A DNA stretch of 59,949 nucleotides from a virus, in IMG/VR virus record IMGVR_UViG_3300038825_001248, positions 1 to 59,949 of that record; one strand, 5' to 3'. The translations under genes and the position numbers were made by a program. The notes below the pieces were generated by a model. The model saw only the letters and a list, made by a program, of their open reading frames with translations, did not search any database and had not been told where the DNA came from. Below are positions 21,301-29,158 of the stretch, one piece after another. Numbering within the stretch: position 1 is the stretch's first letter; each line of letters begins with the position of its first letter.

Positions 21301-22535
21301 AAGGTTTTATAGATAAATCATTAGATTTTTTAGCAAACCTAGGTGTTTCGCGTGCGCTATCTGGACTTGCTCAGCCTTTTAAACAAACAATACCTATGAT
21401 GTTTGATATATTAATTACCTCGGGCGGAAAATTAGACTTAGCATCATATACTAATAAAAGTATACAAAATTGGATAAATAAATCCGGTGCATCAGTGGCC
21501 CTTCGTGGAGGATTGTCAACTGCAGATATGTCAAAACTAGAAAGCTTTATCAACTCAGACGAAATTATAGAGCAAGCTAAAGATCTTAAAAATCTTCCAA
21601 AAATTATTAAAAGAATTAACGATATAGGTTTGAAATACTTATTAGTAAAACCTGATCAAATGATAGCACGCGTGGCTTTTATAACTTACTACAAACAAAA
21701 ACTTTCTGAAAAAGGAGTTAATGTAGAATCAATAAATTGGGAAACTCACAAGCCAGATAAAGAAGCTGTTGCTTATGCAGATGCACAAGTAGATATACAA
21801 CAAAACATTTCTAATTCTGAAATGTTCGGAAGGTTTTTTGAACCAGGTGATGGTTTACTTAAAAGAGCAAGGCAATTATTTATGCCTTTTGCGTCACACG
21901 CTATGAATTTAAAACTTAGGATATACACGGACATGTTAACCTTAATTAGTAATACAGCCTCGGCGGCTGAAAAAAGAAGATCAATAACTTCGTTAATAGG
22001 TGCATCCACACAATTAGCAGCATTTCACACAATGAGTTACTTTATAGCTTCTTCACTTATGTCGATCGGAGCAGATGATGATGAGAAAACAAGAAAGAAA
22101 AGGCTTAGTAATATTAAAAAAGGAAGGCTAGGTAATTTAGTGTCAGACTTTTTAAGTCCGATCAATCAAAATTATGTAAATGATGTAACATTGTCTGCAA
22201 TTAATGTGTTTTATCGCAACATTACTGGGGATGACAAGGAATTATTTTTTGGAATTAGCGATAGAGAAACCTTTTTGGAGAAATTCGGGCAAATAGGTAT
22301 TCCAATTAAGAAATTTAAAGAACTTATTGACATAAGCTTTCTCGCTTACGGTGATGGAGTTTATGAAGATAGCTATGGTAATAAAAGAAAAATAAGTAAA
22401 AAACAACAAGATAATTTAAAGTTTGTTGCTGTTCCATCAATACTTTACAATTTAGGATTACTTCCGGCAGAAGCAGGAACATATGTAAGAAACTCTGTAA
22501 GAGAAGCTAAGAAAAATACTACGAAGGCTAATTAA
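15318..22535 (+). CDS. Giant internal virion protein with zinc-metallopeptidase motif
   Basis: This is a 2405-residue protein. The N-terminus has two copies of a short helical motif (SYDQAVEEGYNGDIAEFYTL at about 9-28 and AYNMAKEEGYKNSQKSFEVL at about 39-58). A zincin motif H1137-E-L-F-H1141 occurs in TLVHELFHAVLYKKFG, with a later EFLSETLGYLAERF that could supply the third ligand. Thr/Glu-rich linkers lie near residues 920-1015, and an acidic tandem repeat DVEVDEDVEVDE lies near 1318. The C-terminal third is helical with hydrophobic stretches. Very long ejected proteins with an embedded enzyme are known in short-tailed phages (T7 gp16 carries a transglycosylase). Here the enzyme would be a protease. 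It converges with and overlaps the minus-strand gene at 22528 by eight bases. Confidence 0.65.
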   Translation: MEQEALRLSYDQAVEEGYNGDIAEFYTLLQTNTEAVDLAYNMAKEEGYKNSQKSFEVLLGLKKKEENFPELFPSEYQSSNLPSDVNLNINKKKEPVRIKRLDPTVKELSLTEQQQDLIQPESERKGRVNQIKVTESLLEKSSLNNKVQSILKTTPSDTPEGGMPFDPDKPYIVNRSLMVGQIISEMPELNDIKGEDELNTFLENNPDVIEKFEQKVKEKLQTYIDNTPDDSIYKYKDFDPSQSVDAQTMMGALTNKISKKVDADPDKLAVVESLYSGLSGFNLNELTNYFDEDVATEAGLDKRNRIIQSVQDGNLDLIDKYSNQEFGDEDDVERGALALDIEKSRALGFYIQDKIKTLDDREALLQLNPEKNKDALSKLKENRKELILNFGQYNRENLPFLNNYLYKKKVRLADEYVSGDMGLYNPGDVLHGGYEGVREGLEGGYGAVIDVASTALDAIGLNVFAEDLRIHRNLNNLLWTDPSSFSYAEGKAVIHEGKKYIVTPEGQVIDEEREVDVSFFGEQAGIDLKSIRNKAKLSDRTESTVSMYGTYQMGANVTGNLAVQLVGMKGVGAVLKGGGKLTSAVGYGKLSKQATMRTNAMLSTGAVVYSSTYNQVLEEGRALGLPDKLAHKYANEVATTTGLVGAITAVTISPNIGGQQLFARTSPKEIARYLIKNKTSNNIPAKVIDFLKGGFVEGTFEAVQENLELLGEEYAKNKINTEVGKELFKPVFTKTSVMNNSIAAFASAGLLGGGGSINTSKVTFYNRLGSNQELFQKYMKMYVEQGLIDQIGADKIVNEVKNYHQYKNKLPEKFRTIPDAIKLTNLLAEKTRLQDLLKTQDEVFNQDTQTRIEAIDNEVKRITDAAARKKISPSPDIEEEQSITNQQAIDAIAKDNEGRKERGEELIGFTEQDISNKKQELLKQQQDASTEQSAVAQTSQDQSTTTTEVAEGVPGQVQQSTGEVDTEIEGAVDTTTQEEITPEDQLAAEVEATTEQEAEQQLDELLDETETKNENVTTVGTEGRNKSISSKASAQTRAEGFNTKTPEGKKRFNKIKSEITQAFNKKMRTLKRAANLLGKILPNTKIVLAETKAEYDRLRGEDSDSVGAFRFTKDGKTAILIDVSALSTDKGIETLVHELFHAVLYKKFGRNKEKIRRVTDKMVKELQRTLQNSNDSSLQDIGNALVRFSKQYPEGKQTEEFLSETLGYLAERFDQVRRDSKALKIVTDFVNKISELLGVGKVKKELAKDPDRVLRALAMVAKKIQSGEVLQDTDFDILNEIETEVDQEGTDAPIVTGAVDFVTETDTTADEDVTVTVLEDVEVDEDVEVDETTTEDRVVEKKKKPTTTEATSTTLLGKISTEIKKAIKQAKSQQKKIKREVALAIRESVKQGTLSAKQALVLAKRALTLNVDSPLAVERFILYTKKAFADADNIFKLKTANTLRKQLKKIGNTKTIDAAIAAAAKNFALMDPIYVEDLDLYNQLAKELVDGSKSSRVLKGELKQKRTADLAKINAFADNQLEKEKVEIEATMRDEFEAMTGIDAKDMTYAQMKSYLDDKTPAPSEQDESIIRKAVTTMFNKYSETIKQMLSSGVDAATGNPLDLSAAQKSIVKRFMDMDLSVMGIKEVIRAVDALNNFIVNRNTGGMETVVNNNKGASNVSKMVKDGKIVKPKTKFKFLFENLVNPVARDFASLTIYLKSLLGGLDNSIDFKMMSGLVFFDQGASLAKKLTEEITDNYAKKFSKLRPNNELFNSIKNILERGVYAFLVRTTSGDINSSNKEFKRRLRLVKQSIEKYRRGDKKQQETADVLQEIYDKIKGAENSLEIENAFDQVNKDAVIFWQNEWARIYPQLSETSYNIYNQILGNDVNFTPDKFSAFEADTEVELDNQSAFASFSGTVFGKKKAGVLFESTKPQQLPKGRVVNFNFDSNMARSMESAQMDVQTAQAFNQVKGFVESPDFKKLIPDNTVREITAERIINYINKTKKNVYIPKKQQGFIDKSLDFLANLGVSRALSGLAQPFKQTIPMMFDILITSGGKLDLASYTNKSIQNWINKSGASVALRGGLSTADMSKLESFINSDEIIEQAKDLKNLPKIIKRINDIGLKYLLVKPDQMIARVAFITYYKQKLSEKGVNVESINWETHKPDKEAVAYADAQVDIQQNISNSEMFGRFFEPGDGLLKRARQLFMPFASHAMNLKLRIYTDMLTLISNTASAAEKRRSITSLIGASTQLAAFHTMSYFIASSLMSIGADDDEKTRKKRLSNIKKGRLGNLVSDFLSPINQNYVNDVTLSAINVFYRNITGDDKELFFGISDRETFLEKFGQIGIPIKKFKELIDISFLAYGDGVYEDSYGNKRKISKKQQDNLKFVAVPSILYNLGLLPAEAGTYVRNSVREAKKNTTKAN

Positions 22536-23643
22536 AGTAATGAGTAAGTCTCGCTACTTGCCCGTGCTCTAGGTGATGAACAAATCCTTCAACAGCTTTA
22601 GGAGATCCAGTATATCCTTTTCTACTATGCCAGCTGTCTGCAGACGAAGGACTTCTTAAATACTCTACAGTTACCCCAACAAAATCTTTACCATCTAGCC
22701 ATTTATGTTTTACTTTGTGGTGCAAATGATGTAAGTACCAGTATCTTCTTTTAGCTTTTGCCCACATCATAGGTTTTTCTTGAGCCATTAATAAAGGTAA
22801 ATCAGAAAGTTTAGCGCCATCCCCATGCTCTAACCCAATCAATGAGCTTCCATACTGATAATACTTTCTGTGATTTACTGTAACATCAAAAGTTATATCT
22901 TTTGCTTTTCTAAACCACGCTTGTAATGTGTGAGCTAGATGAAATCCAGATTGATAATCATGATTACTCATGCTGTGTACTACATCAACAGGGGCTACGG
23001 CCCTCAGCATTTCAATACACTTAACATAAAGCTTTAAAGCAATTTCATAATGCTCCCACCATTTACCATCTGTGTCTTGTCTTGTGCCTTTTGTAGTGGT
23101 ATTATATACATTGTCAACATGTAGCACATCATTACCAATGCAAAATAATATTTTCTCGACATCAAATCCTATGGATTTAGCTAGTAGTCCTTTTACTCCT
23201 TCAATCACTCTATCACAAGCTACATCTGTATTATATTCTTCTCCTGTCTCAATCTCTTGAGCGTACTTACCAATATGAATATCAGCTGGGTTTATAACTA
23301 ATAAGTGAGGATCCTTGCTTTTAGATCTTTTTATTTTTTTATATGTAGGGGCATGGTCATGAATAAATTTATTTACATTCTTCATCATTTGACCCTCATC
23401 CAAACCATAATCATCTTTAGTAACTATAGAGAATCTATATTCACCTGATGCGCTCTGCCAATGCTTTACACTTACAACTGAATCCGGATCTATACCTCTT
23501 TCCTGAAGATGTTTAGCTAACTCAGAGTTTTCATTTTCATTTACATTAACAAATGCATTTGAGCGATACTCAAGTATCAACTCTTCTTCCTGTGGGGAAA
23601 GGCGCAGCCTTCTACCATAGGTTTTAGCATTTTTAGATTTCAT
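22528..23643 (-). CDS. Calcineurin-like metallophosphoesterase with N-terminal HTH-like segment
   Basis: This 371-residue protein carries the metallophosphoesterase ligand set in order: D121-I-H123, G170-N171-D172, N227-H228-D229, H273 (GLEHGDG) and the HHLHHK cluster near 305-310. The first 65 residues (RRLRLSPQEEELILEYRSNA onward, with HLQERGIDPDS) look like a DNA-binding helix-turn-helix. Such fusions occur in phages, often mislabelled 'oxidoreductase'. It may hydrolyse phosphodiesters of DNA or nucleotides. It is the last gene of the early minus-strand operon; its start overlaps the stop of the upstream gene at 23633. Confidence 0.75.
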   Translation of the reverse strand: MKSKNAKTYGRRLRLSPQEEELILEYRSNAFVNVNENENSELAKHLQERGIDPDSVVSVKHWQSASGEYRFSIVTKDDYGLDEGQMMKNVNKFIHDHAPTYKKIKRSKSKDPHLLVINPADIHIGKYAQEIETGEEYNTDVACDRVIEGVKGLLAKSIGFDVEKILFCIGNDVLHVDNVYNTTTKGTRQDTDGKWWEHYEIALKLYVKCIEMLRAVAPVDVVHSMSNHDYQSGFHLAHTLQAWFRKAKDITFDVTVNHRKYYQYGSSLIGLEHGDGAKLSDLPLLMAQEKPMMWAKAKRRYWYLHHLHHKVKHKWLDGKDFVGVTVEYLRSPSSADSWHSRKGYTGSPKAVEGFVHHLEHGQVARLTHYFN

Positions 23644-23821
23644 CCTGATAATTTAATTGGGTTTGTTTGAGTAGTTGAATCAAAGAGTTTATACTATGGT
23701 CTAGGTTGGGGTAATCTTGATCAGCAAGAGCTTCGTAAATTTCATCTGATCGGTCGTGAATCTCATCCATCAATCTATTGATGTAAACAAAGTTAACGCC
23801 TGATGAATTTTTTACGCTCAT
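23633..23821 (-). CDS. Small early protein, unknown
   Basis: This 62-residue protein (MSVKNSSGVNFVYINRLMDE..) is probably all-helical and acidic in its centre (EIYEALADQDYPNLDHSINS). It overlaps the metallophosphoesterase start by 11 bases, which suggests translational coupling. The pattern 'IYEALADQDY' resembles small helical phage proteins but no family is recognised. Confidence 0.6.
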   Translation of the reverse strand: MSVKNSSGVNFVYINRLMDEIHDRSDEIYEALADQDYPNLDHSINSLIQLLKQTQLNYQDEI

Positions 23822-23917
23822 TTACCTTATATCCATAATATAATATTGTATTCCCAGATGAAGTTTAGTTAGTTCTACTGTAAGTTAATAAAATATTTTA
23901 ATAAATACACAAAAAAT

Positions 23918-24253
23918 TTAAAGAAATTGTGCAAAATCTTTAATACCTAGGTTTGTTTGTAGGTAAAATTTTTCTAATTGAGTGAATATTTCGTCTGAAT
24001 AAACTACTTGTTGCTGGATTTTGAATTTTTTTTCCTCACCATTTTCTGTAAAAAGATAAAAGGTATTATCATCGCTAAGACTTGGAGCCATATGTACGTC
24101 ATAATATGAAACTAATTGTGTGTGATAGTCTGCAATTACAGTTTTTACATAAAGCTCTGTACTATTAGTCAGTGCGCATATATTAACGACAGGAGTTTTA
24201 GGATCTTCCTTATATATATCTAAAATCTTAAAACGTTTGGTTGCTTTTCTCAT
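23918..24253 (-). CDS. Early protein of unknown function
   Basis: This 111-residue protein has a basic start (MRKATKRFKILDIYKEDPKT) and mixed alpha/beta sequence with FYLFTENGEEKKFKIQQQVV in the middle. It overlaps the 24228 gene by 26 bases, so it is in the same operon. A 96-base gap without a gene follows toward 23821. No motif is recognised. Confidence 0.55.
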   Translation of the reverse strand: MRKATKRFKILDIYKEDPKTPVVNICALTNSTELYVKTVIADYHTQLVSYYDVHMAPSLSDDNTFYLFTENGEEKKFKIQQQVVYSDEIFTQLEKFYLQTNLGIKDFAQFL

Positions 24254-24563
24254 ACATTAAATAGTAGCCAGCATTCATGTAATCTAAATAATCATTTACA
24301 TCTATCTCACGAATGTCAATTAAAATTAATGAATTAGTTAGATATTTCAAAAATTCTACCTCAAAATATATTACTTCTGATTTTATTTTTAAAGCTCCAG
24401 CTATTATTTGCTCTTGATCGTTAACTTCAACTTGATTAATTAAGTCTTCTAGGTATTTAGAAATAGATATAGCTCGTTTAATTCCAAAGCTTCTTATGCT
24501 TTCAATAAATAAATCTTCCACCTCAACGTTCTTCTCCTCTATATACTTCGACTGTAAACCCAT
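24228..24563 (-). CDS. Early helical protein of unknown function
   Basis: This 111-residue acidic helical protein (SIRSFGIKRAISISKYLEDL, then KIKSEVIYFEVEFLKYLTNS) overlaps the nuclease gene upstream by 41 bases and the next gene by 26. Sequence composition resembles small phage replication accessory proteins. No family is recognised. Confidence 0.55.
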   Translation of the reverse strand: MGLQSKYIEEKNVEVEDLFIESIRSFGIKRAISISKYLEDLINQVEVNDQEQIIAGALKIKSEVIYFEVEFLKYLTNSLILIDIREIDVNDYLDYMNAGYYLMYEKSNQTF

Positions 24564-24771
24564 ATTCCTGTAATTCTTTTAATCTATATTCTTGGAGCTT
24601 TGATACTTTCCCATTGGGTTTTTTTATTTCAGAAAAAATAACATCCACTCCCGGCGGAATAGCTATCACGTCAGGTATGCCATTTTTATTTGTCTTGATT
24701 AACTTGATTACGTAGTAACCAGCTGACTCTAACTGCTTAATTCTCTTTGCTTGAATCTGCTGTTCAGTCAT
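24523..24771 (-). CDS. VRR-NUC domain nuclease
   Basis: This 82-residue protein is a minimal VRR-NUC (PD-(D/E)XK) nuclease. E14, G31-I-P-D34, E48-I-K50 and Q60 (SKLQEYRLKELQEYGF) follow the family order G-x-P-D...E-x-K...Q. VRR-NUC proteins in phages are stand-alone structure-specific endonucleases, often next to a helicase. Here the SF2 helicase gene lies one base upstream (its stop is at 24773). It may cleave branched replication or recombination intermediates. Confidence 0.85.
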   Translation of the reverse strand: MTEQQIQAKRIKQLESAGYYVIKLIKTNKNGIPDVIAIPPGVDVIFSEIKKPNGKVSKLQEYRLKELQEYGFTVEVYRGEER

Positions 24772-24772
24772 A

Positions 24773-26017
24773 CTATAAAGATAAGAAATCTGATTTGAAA
24801 TGCTGTAGAGTGTAGTCTTTCTTTTTAGAAACAGCTTTATAAATTTGTCTCTCTATCCCATCTTTGCTGAAGATCCAGTATATATCGTTCTTCAATCTAT
24901 CTTTGGTAGTCATCCTATCTCTTGATTGCCAATAAGATGTGGCGCTAAAATCTATATTATAATACACAAGGCAGTCGGCTTCTTTTAAACTTATACCTTC
25001 TCTACCGCTAACGATTTGAAGGGCAATATGTTTTTTTGTGTTTTTAAATTCTTCTAACTCAGTACAAATCTCATCGCCAAATTCTTCTTGCAAAGCCTTC
25101 AATTCTGCTGTAAATTTGTAAAAGATTCCAATCTTTTTATCTTTAAATCTTCTCTTAATAAACTTAGCTTTACTTGAATCAATCACCATAGATTTACCGC
25201 TTTCAAATTTAACGGTGCCAGAATACATTTGATGTAGCTTGCTCATAAGCTTAACTCCTGTGTCAGCCAGTATAACCTGATCTTTACCTTGTATTACTAA
25301 ATCTTTTTTTAATCTAGTACAGAGCTTATAAGTTTCTTTTGACATTGGAACAGTCAGTATTGTTTCTTTAGTTTCAACTTTATAACCCGCTTGCTTTTGT
25401 GTATAAGAAATAGTAAATGGTTTCATTGCTTGAACGATACCTATTGTACCTTCAGAATAATCCTTGGTGTTAAACCCGTGTAAATATCTCAGAGTTATGT
25501 TTACATAAAGTCTAGCAAACTTATAAAACGTAGTATACTTTTTAAAAGGATTCTCAGGGTGACCATAAACTTGATGATACATTTGAGAATAAGATTCAGG
25601 AGTAGGGGTTCCTGATAATAAAATATAATAAGGATCATTGATTTGAATTAACTCCTTAACTTGCTTTGCTCTTTTACTAGGCTTGGGATAAGCGCCCATG
25701 CTGTGAGCTTCATCACATATAATTACATCCCAACCTCTTTTTTTAATCTTATGTAGGCTTTCATAGTTTATAACTTCAAGCTCGTAATTAGGTAAAAGCA
25801 TTCGATAATCATTTTCAATACTACTTATGGCTTTTTTCTTAGTAATAAACAAAACTCTGTTGATGTATAAATTATCACATATACCTAAACTAGTAAGAGT
25901 TTTACCTGTTCTTACCTCCATGGCTAAATACAATAACTTGCCACGAAGTAATATACCGGTGCCTTGGTTTATTATTTTCTTTTGATAATCCCTATATTCA
26001 AATGGTTTTAACCTCAT
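24773..26017 (-). CDS. SF2 DEAD/SNF2-like helicase
   Basis: This 414-residue protein has Walker A in MEVRTGKTLT (about 33-42), DEAH at 102-105 (VIICDEAHSMG), motif III LSGTPTP (about 134-140), and C-terminal motifs QIVSGREGISL and YWQSRDRMTT (motif VI, Q-x2-D-R). It is short for an SNF2 enzyme but complete, as in phage replication modules. ATP-driven DNA translocation or strand separation is expected. It overlaps the upstream gene by 20 bases and is followed by the VRR-NUC gene, a common phage pairing. Confidence 0.88.
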   Translation of the reverse strand: MRLKPFEYRDYQKKIINQGTGILLRGKLLYLAMEVRTGKTLTSLGICDNLYINRVLFITKKKAISSIENDYRMLLPNYELEVINYESLHKIKKRGWDVIICDEAHSMGAYPKPSKRAKQVKELIQINDPYYILLSGTPTPESYSQMYHQVYGHPENPFKKYTTFYKFARLYVNITLRYLHGFNTKDYSEGTIGIVQAMKPFTISYTQKQAGYKVETKETILTVPMSKETYKLCTRLKKDLVIQGKDQVILADTGVKLMSKLHQMYSGTVKFESGKSMVIDSSKAKFIKRRFKDKKIGIFYKFTAELKALQEEFGDEICTELEEFKNTKKHIALQIVSGREGISLKEADCLVYYNIDFSATSYWQSRDRMTTKDRLKNDIYWIFSKDGIERQIYKAVSKKKDYTLQHFKSDFLSL

Positions 26018-26279
26018 ATTTTTTTCTTAACTGACTGTATACATTTTTAAGCCCTTCCATTGCATCTTTCTGTGTTTTATATGTTTTGCTTCCAACAATT
26101 TCACTGCTGTAATATTCAGCTCCGTATATATCTCTTCTATAATCTTTACCATGTGAAGAAATACCACCTTTGCGAACACCAATACGATGATCTTTATAGG
26201 TACCCGGTATGATATATACTTGCCAATCATTATCAATACACCAATTAAAATCAGAAATCCAACTCGGATTTTGCCTCAT
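25998..26279 (-). CDS. Small early protein of unknown function
   Basis: This is about 93 residues if started at the Met before RQNPSWISDFNWCIDNDWQV. The open frame extends to 26372, but that would overlap the primase-helicase by 122 bases, so the later start (or 26300) is preferred. The body has basic and aromatic residues (IGVRKGGISSHGKDYRRDIY) and ends in a helix (MEGLKNVYSQLRKKYEVKTI). It resembles small DNA-binding AP2-like or integrase N-domain folds in composition only. It overlaps the helicase start by 20 bases. Confidence 0.55.
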   Translation of the reverse strand: MRQNPSWISDFNWCIDNDWQVYIIPGTYKDHRIGVRKGGISSHGKDYRRDIYGAEYYSSEIVGSKTYKTQKDAMEGLKNVYSQLRKKYEVKTI

Positions 26280-28680
26280 CTGTAACCTGTTTGTTTTCAT
26301 CTTTAAACATAATCCATCTACTCTTGTTATCTCTACCCTCTTCAGGATTAGTTCCTGTTGCGTATATACCATAAGAAACTAACCACTGATAAAATTTTAC
26401 CCTAGATACTGTCATTTTAGCCTTTGGCGCAAAATCAGGATTGTCTTGTATAAAATCTAAATACAACTCATGCTTATATAATTTATCGTTGAACCTAAGT
26501 TTATCGGAACCTGGTGTCCCCTTTAGCAATCCACACCACTCTATAAATTCGTGACAAGTTTCAGCTGACAACTTGCGTATCTTTAAATTTACAAATTCAC
26601 TTTTTATTAACCCGCTGTGTAAATATAACTGCAAGGATTCAATCATATAATTATCAAACGCACACCACTCCTCATCACTCCAATCTCCAAAAAATAATTT
26701 TCCAAACTCCATGTAAGGAGTGTTGGTTGTAGTGTAATGTTGTTTGAATTCAAGCTCCCACTTTCTTCTTTCAAAACTTTGTCCAGCTCCTTTGACTGCA
26801 TAGTTTGTGGTTAATATAAGTTTGGGAGATTTTTCAAAAGGAATTTTAATCGCATCTTTATTTTTCTTTTCTAACGTTATACCCTCTGTAACAACACTAA
26901 ACAATCTTTCAAATTCAAAATGTTTTTTTATGTCATCAAAGCAAAGCAACTGCGTGTCAGCTGAAACAAGCTGATAAGCAAAAGACCTTTCAAATGCAAA
27001 CGCTTTACCATCTATAATGACAAGCTTTTTCATTTGACCTAACGCATTGACTAACAAGGACTTACCAGTACCGCCGTTAGGTTGATCAGATATAACTTCA
27101 TCATTTAGTATGACAGCTGGTGAGTATGAAAGATTTTTGTGTGCGTGTAATAGGTAACCTAATGTGCTTTCCATAGATTTAACCCTTAAATTATCTTTGT
27201 TACATACATTAAATATAAATGTTTTGAAATCACAATGCGTATCCTCACATTCTTGATAAACTCTATGTATGACATGGTCTTTCCAAACAAAACCTTCCAG
27301 ATCTAAATAGTCTATTATAGTAGTGCTGTCTTTTGTGATTTTTACAGCGCAGTTTTGAAAATATAAATATGCCGTATCCCTTGTGTCAGCTATAAAATAA
27401 ACATCTACCGATTTTAACAGAGACAGAAAGTCATCCTTAAAATACCTGGTCTTATCTGCAAAAAAATTATATATAGATTTATCTTCTAGTGAATCTAAAT
27501 ACTGTAAAACAAAATCTTTTATTTCGTCCTCACTAGTGTGGTCAATAAGATTGTTCTCGACTCTTACAAATATAGAGCTCTTACTACCTTCAGGTGTATA
27601 TTTATAAAATCCATTTAGATGAAGGAAGTCTCTGAATAAATTATGTATTATTGTTATTTTGCCTTTTTCACTTTTGTGCCAAAATATTTTATTGGAGCTC
27701 TGTGTATCAAAATCATAAATGATTTGATCTATAGCTTCGCTACTTACATTCTGTGTTTTTAAATATTGTCTGACCTGTTGCTTGGATTCACCGGTCTTTA
27801 ATTTTTTTTTTACATCGTTAATTTTCGACTCATCTTCATAAAACTTAGTACCGAAGTTACCTACGTTTCTGTATGCAGAATCAATTGTAGTTTGAATTTC
27901 TAATGCAGTGAAGGATTGGCTTTCAAAATCTTTCATTATATATTCAGCCAAATTTTTATTTACACCAAAATCATTAAAGGCTGCCGCTAGTATATATACG
28001 TTGTTGTTTCTTTCACCTTCAATTAATCCATATTTTTTTGTCCACCACTTCATAAGTATCTCTACAATTTTATTTTCATTGGTGATTGGGAACACTGGCA
28101 CACTGGTGTGTGTGTTTTTTTCTTCAAACTCTTCTTCAATTAGTTCGTCAAAGATTTTGCTTTCATCATTTATGTATATAAACGGATCATACGATTCATA
28201 GCAAACTCTACTTATGTTTTTGCTTGTTGAATCAAAGTAAACATTATTAAATTGTTTCGACAATGCTTTAAAGTACCCGACATGATTGTCAGGATCTTGT
28301 GGAACTTTGATTAAAACCTTCAATCCATATCCACTGGGTGAGTGAAATGCACAGTGCACAAAATCATTATCCATTAATGAAAGCTTATAATCTTCTAAAT
28401 CTTTTTTAGTTTTAAATCCATCAAAGTCCAAGCATATGATACCGCTGTACTCTACTAATGAATCATCATTTCTTTTTTGAAATTTGCCTGAAAAACATAT
28501 TGCTGGTAGTTCTTGTTTTAATAAATTTCTTTTTGTCTTGTCCTTTTCTTTGCGAATCTTTTGAATCAATTCTTTGGACTTACCCGCCTCTATACGTTGA
28601 AGAATAAAAGATAGTGGTCGGAAGAAAGGAGTTGAGGTATCCTTTATATTCTTAAATATTGTTATTTCTTTTTGATTCAA
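26251..28680 (-). CDS. VirE-N/BT4734-type primase fused to SF3 (D5-like) helicase
   Basis: This 809-residue protein joins two replication modules. Residues 1-200 hold a VirE N-terminal/BT4734-like primase-type domain (SGIICLDFDGFKTKKDLEDY and SPSGYGLKVLIKVP), where the D-x-D and SPSGxGxK motifs are diagnostic. The C-terminal half is an SF3 helicase with P-loop GGTGKSLLVNALG (about 536-548), a Walker-B-like LLCFDDIKKHFEFE and sensor segment KLILTTNYAVKGAG. In phages these proteins prime and unwind DNA at the origin. A hairpin (28696-28729) separates it from the SSB-like gene. Large Bacteroidota mobile elements carry similar fusions. Confidence 0.85.
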   Translation of the reverse strand: MNQKEITIFKNIKDTSTPFFRPLSFILQRIEAGKSKELIQKIRKEKDKTKRNLLKQELPAICFSGKFQKRNDDSLVEYSGIICLDFDGFKTKKDLEDYKLSLMDNDFVHCAFHSPSGYGLKVLIKVPQDPDNHVGYFKALSKQFNNVYFDSTSKNISRVCYESYDPFIYINDESKIFDELIEEEFEEKNTHTSVPVFPITNENKIVEILMKWWTKKYGLIEGERNNNVYILAAAFNDFGVNKNLAEYIMKDFESQSFTALEIQTTIDSAYRNVGNFGTKFYEDESKINDVKKKLKTGESKQQVRQYLKTQNVSSEAIDQIIYDFDTQSSNKIFWHKSEKGKITIIHNLFRDFLHLNGFYKYTPEGSKSSIFVRVENNLIDHTSEDEIKDFVLQYLDSLEDKSIYNFFADKTRYFKDDFLSLLKSVDVYFIADTRDTAYLYFQNCAVKITKDSTTIIDYLDLEGFVWKDHVIHRVYQECEDTHCDFKTFIFNVCNKDNLRVKSMESTLGYLLHAHKNLSYSPAVILNDEVISDQPNGGTGKSLLVNALGQMKKLVIIDGKAFAFERSFAYQLVSADTQLLCFDDIKKHFEFERLFSVVTEGITLEKKNKDAIKIPFEKSPKLILTTNYAVKGAGQSFERRKWELEFKQHYTTTNTPYMEFGKLFFGDWSDEEWCAFDNYMIESLQLYLHSGLIKSEFVNLKIRKLSAETCHEFIEWCGLLKGTPGSDKLRFNDKLYKHELYLDFIQDNPDFAPKAKMTVSRVKFYQWLVSYGIYATGTNPEEGRDNKSRWIMFKDENKQVTDEAKSELDF

Positions 28681-28695
28681 TTGTTAATTTAATTT

Positions 28696-28729
28696 ATAAG
28701 AGGGGCGTCATTTCTGAACGCCCTCTTAT
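28696..28729 (-). terminator. Hairpin between SSB-like and primase genes (attenuator or weak terminator)
   Basis: Bases 28696-28708 pair with 28718-28729 (ATAAGAGG(G)GCGT with ACGCCCTCTTAT), a 12-bp stem with one bulged G. On the minus strand the hairpin is followed by an A/T-rich stretch without a clean T run. It may reduce transcription of the large primase gene or protect the upstream message. Confidence 0.55.
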
Positions 28730-28742
28730 TAGTTACTAAACT

Positions 28743-28997
28743 TTAGAAGTTGATTGATAAATCATCTTCAGGTGTGCCTACACTCGGAGTTTCTTGTTTT
28801 GGTTTTGGAGTTTCAAAGTTCATACTTAAATAACTTTTCTTTCCGTCTTGTGCTTTATTAACCCAAGCAGAAATTTTCCAGTCAACACCGTTTGGATCTT
28901 TACAAGTTCCAGTGTAATGAGGTTGATTGTTTTCATCTGTTCTGTTTTCATTTGCGAACAGGCTACCTTTACCTTCTTTGTGTACGTAATTACTCAT
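28743..28997 (-). CDS. Small SSB-like / DUF736-like protein
   Basis: This 84-residue protein has a compact beta-rich core (GSLFANENRTDENNQPHYTG, then WKISAWVNKAQDGKKSYLSM) and an acidic C-terminal tail ending DDLSINF. The order 'GxLFxNExx...PxYxGxxxxxGxxWxIxAWxNxxxxGxxYLSxxF' is that of small OB-like proteins of the DUF736 type. An acidic tail ending in an aromatic residue is typical of SSB proteins that recruit partners. It lies among primase, exonuclease and annealing genes. Binding of single-stranded DNA is likely. Confidence 0.7.
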   Translation of the reverse strand: MSNYVHKEGKGSLFANENRTDENNQPHYTGTCKDPNGVDWKISAWVNKAQDGKKSYLSMNFETPKPKQETPSVGTPEDDLSINF

Positions 28998-29158
28998 GGT
29001 TTTACTTTTATGTTTCGCTCCAATACATCTATTAAGTTTAAGATAATTTCAGTCTTATCTTCTTTCGATTTGCAAGTCATTGGAACTTTAACCCACAATT
29101 CAAAGTCTTTGGTTTTTCTAAACCAATTATAAATCTTGTTCAACGTAGAATTGTTCAT
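28994..29158 (-). CDS. 54-residue basic early protein
   Basis: An ORF too short for the usual cutoff encodes MNNSTLNKIYNWFRKTKDFE followed by LWVKVPMTCKSKEDKTEIIL. It fills the gap between the exonuclease and SSB-like genes, overlaps the exonuclease end by 32 bases, and shares ATGA with the SSB-like start. The tight coupling on both sides supports it. Function unknown. Confidence 0.55.
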   Translation of the reverse strand: MNNSTLNKIYNWFRKTKDFELWVKVPMTCKSKEDKTEIILNLIDVLERNIKVKP

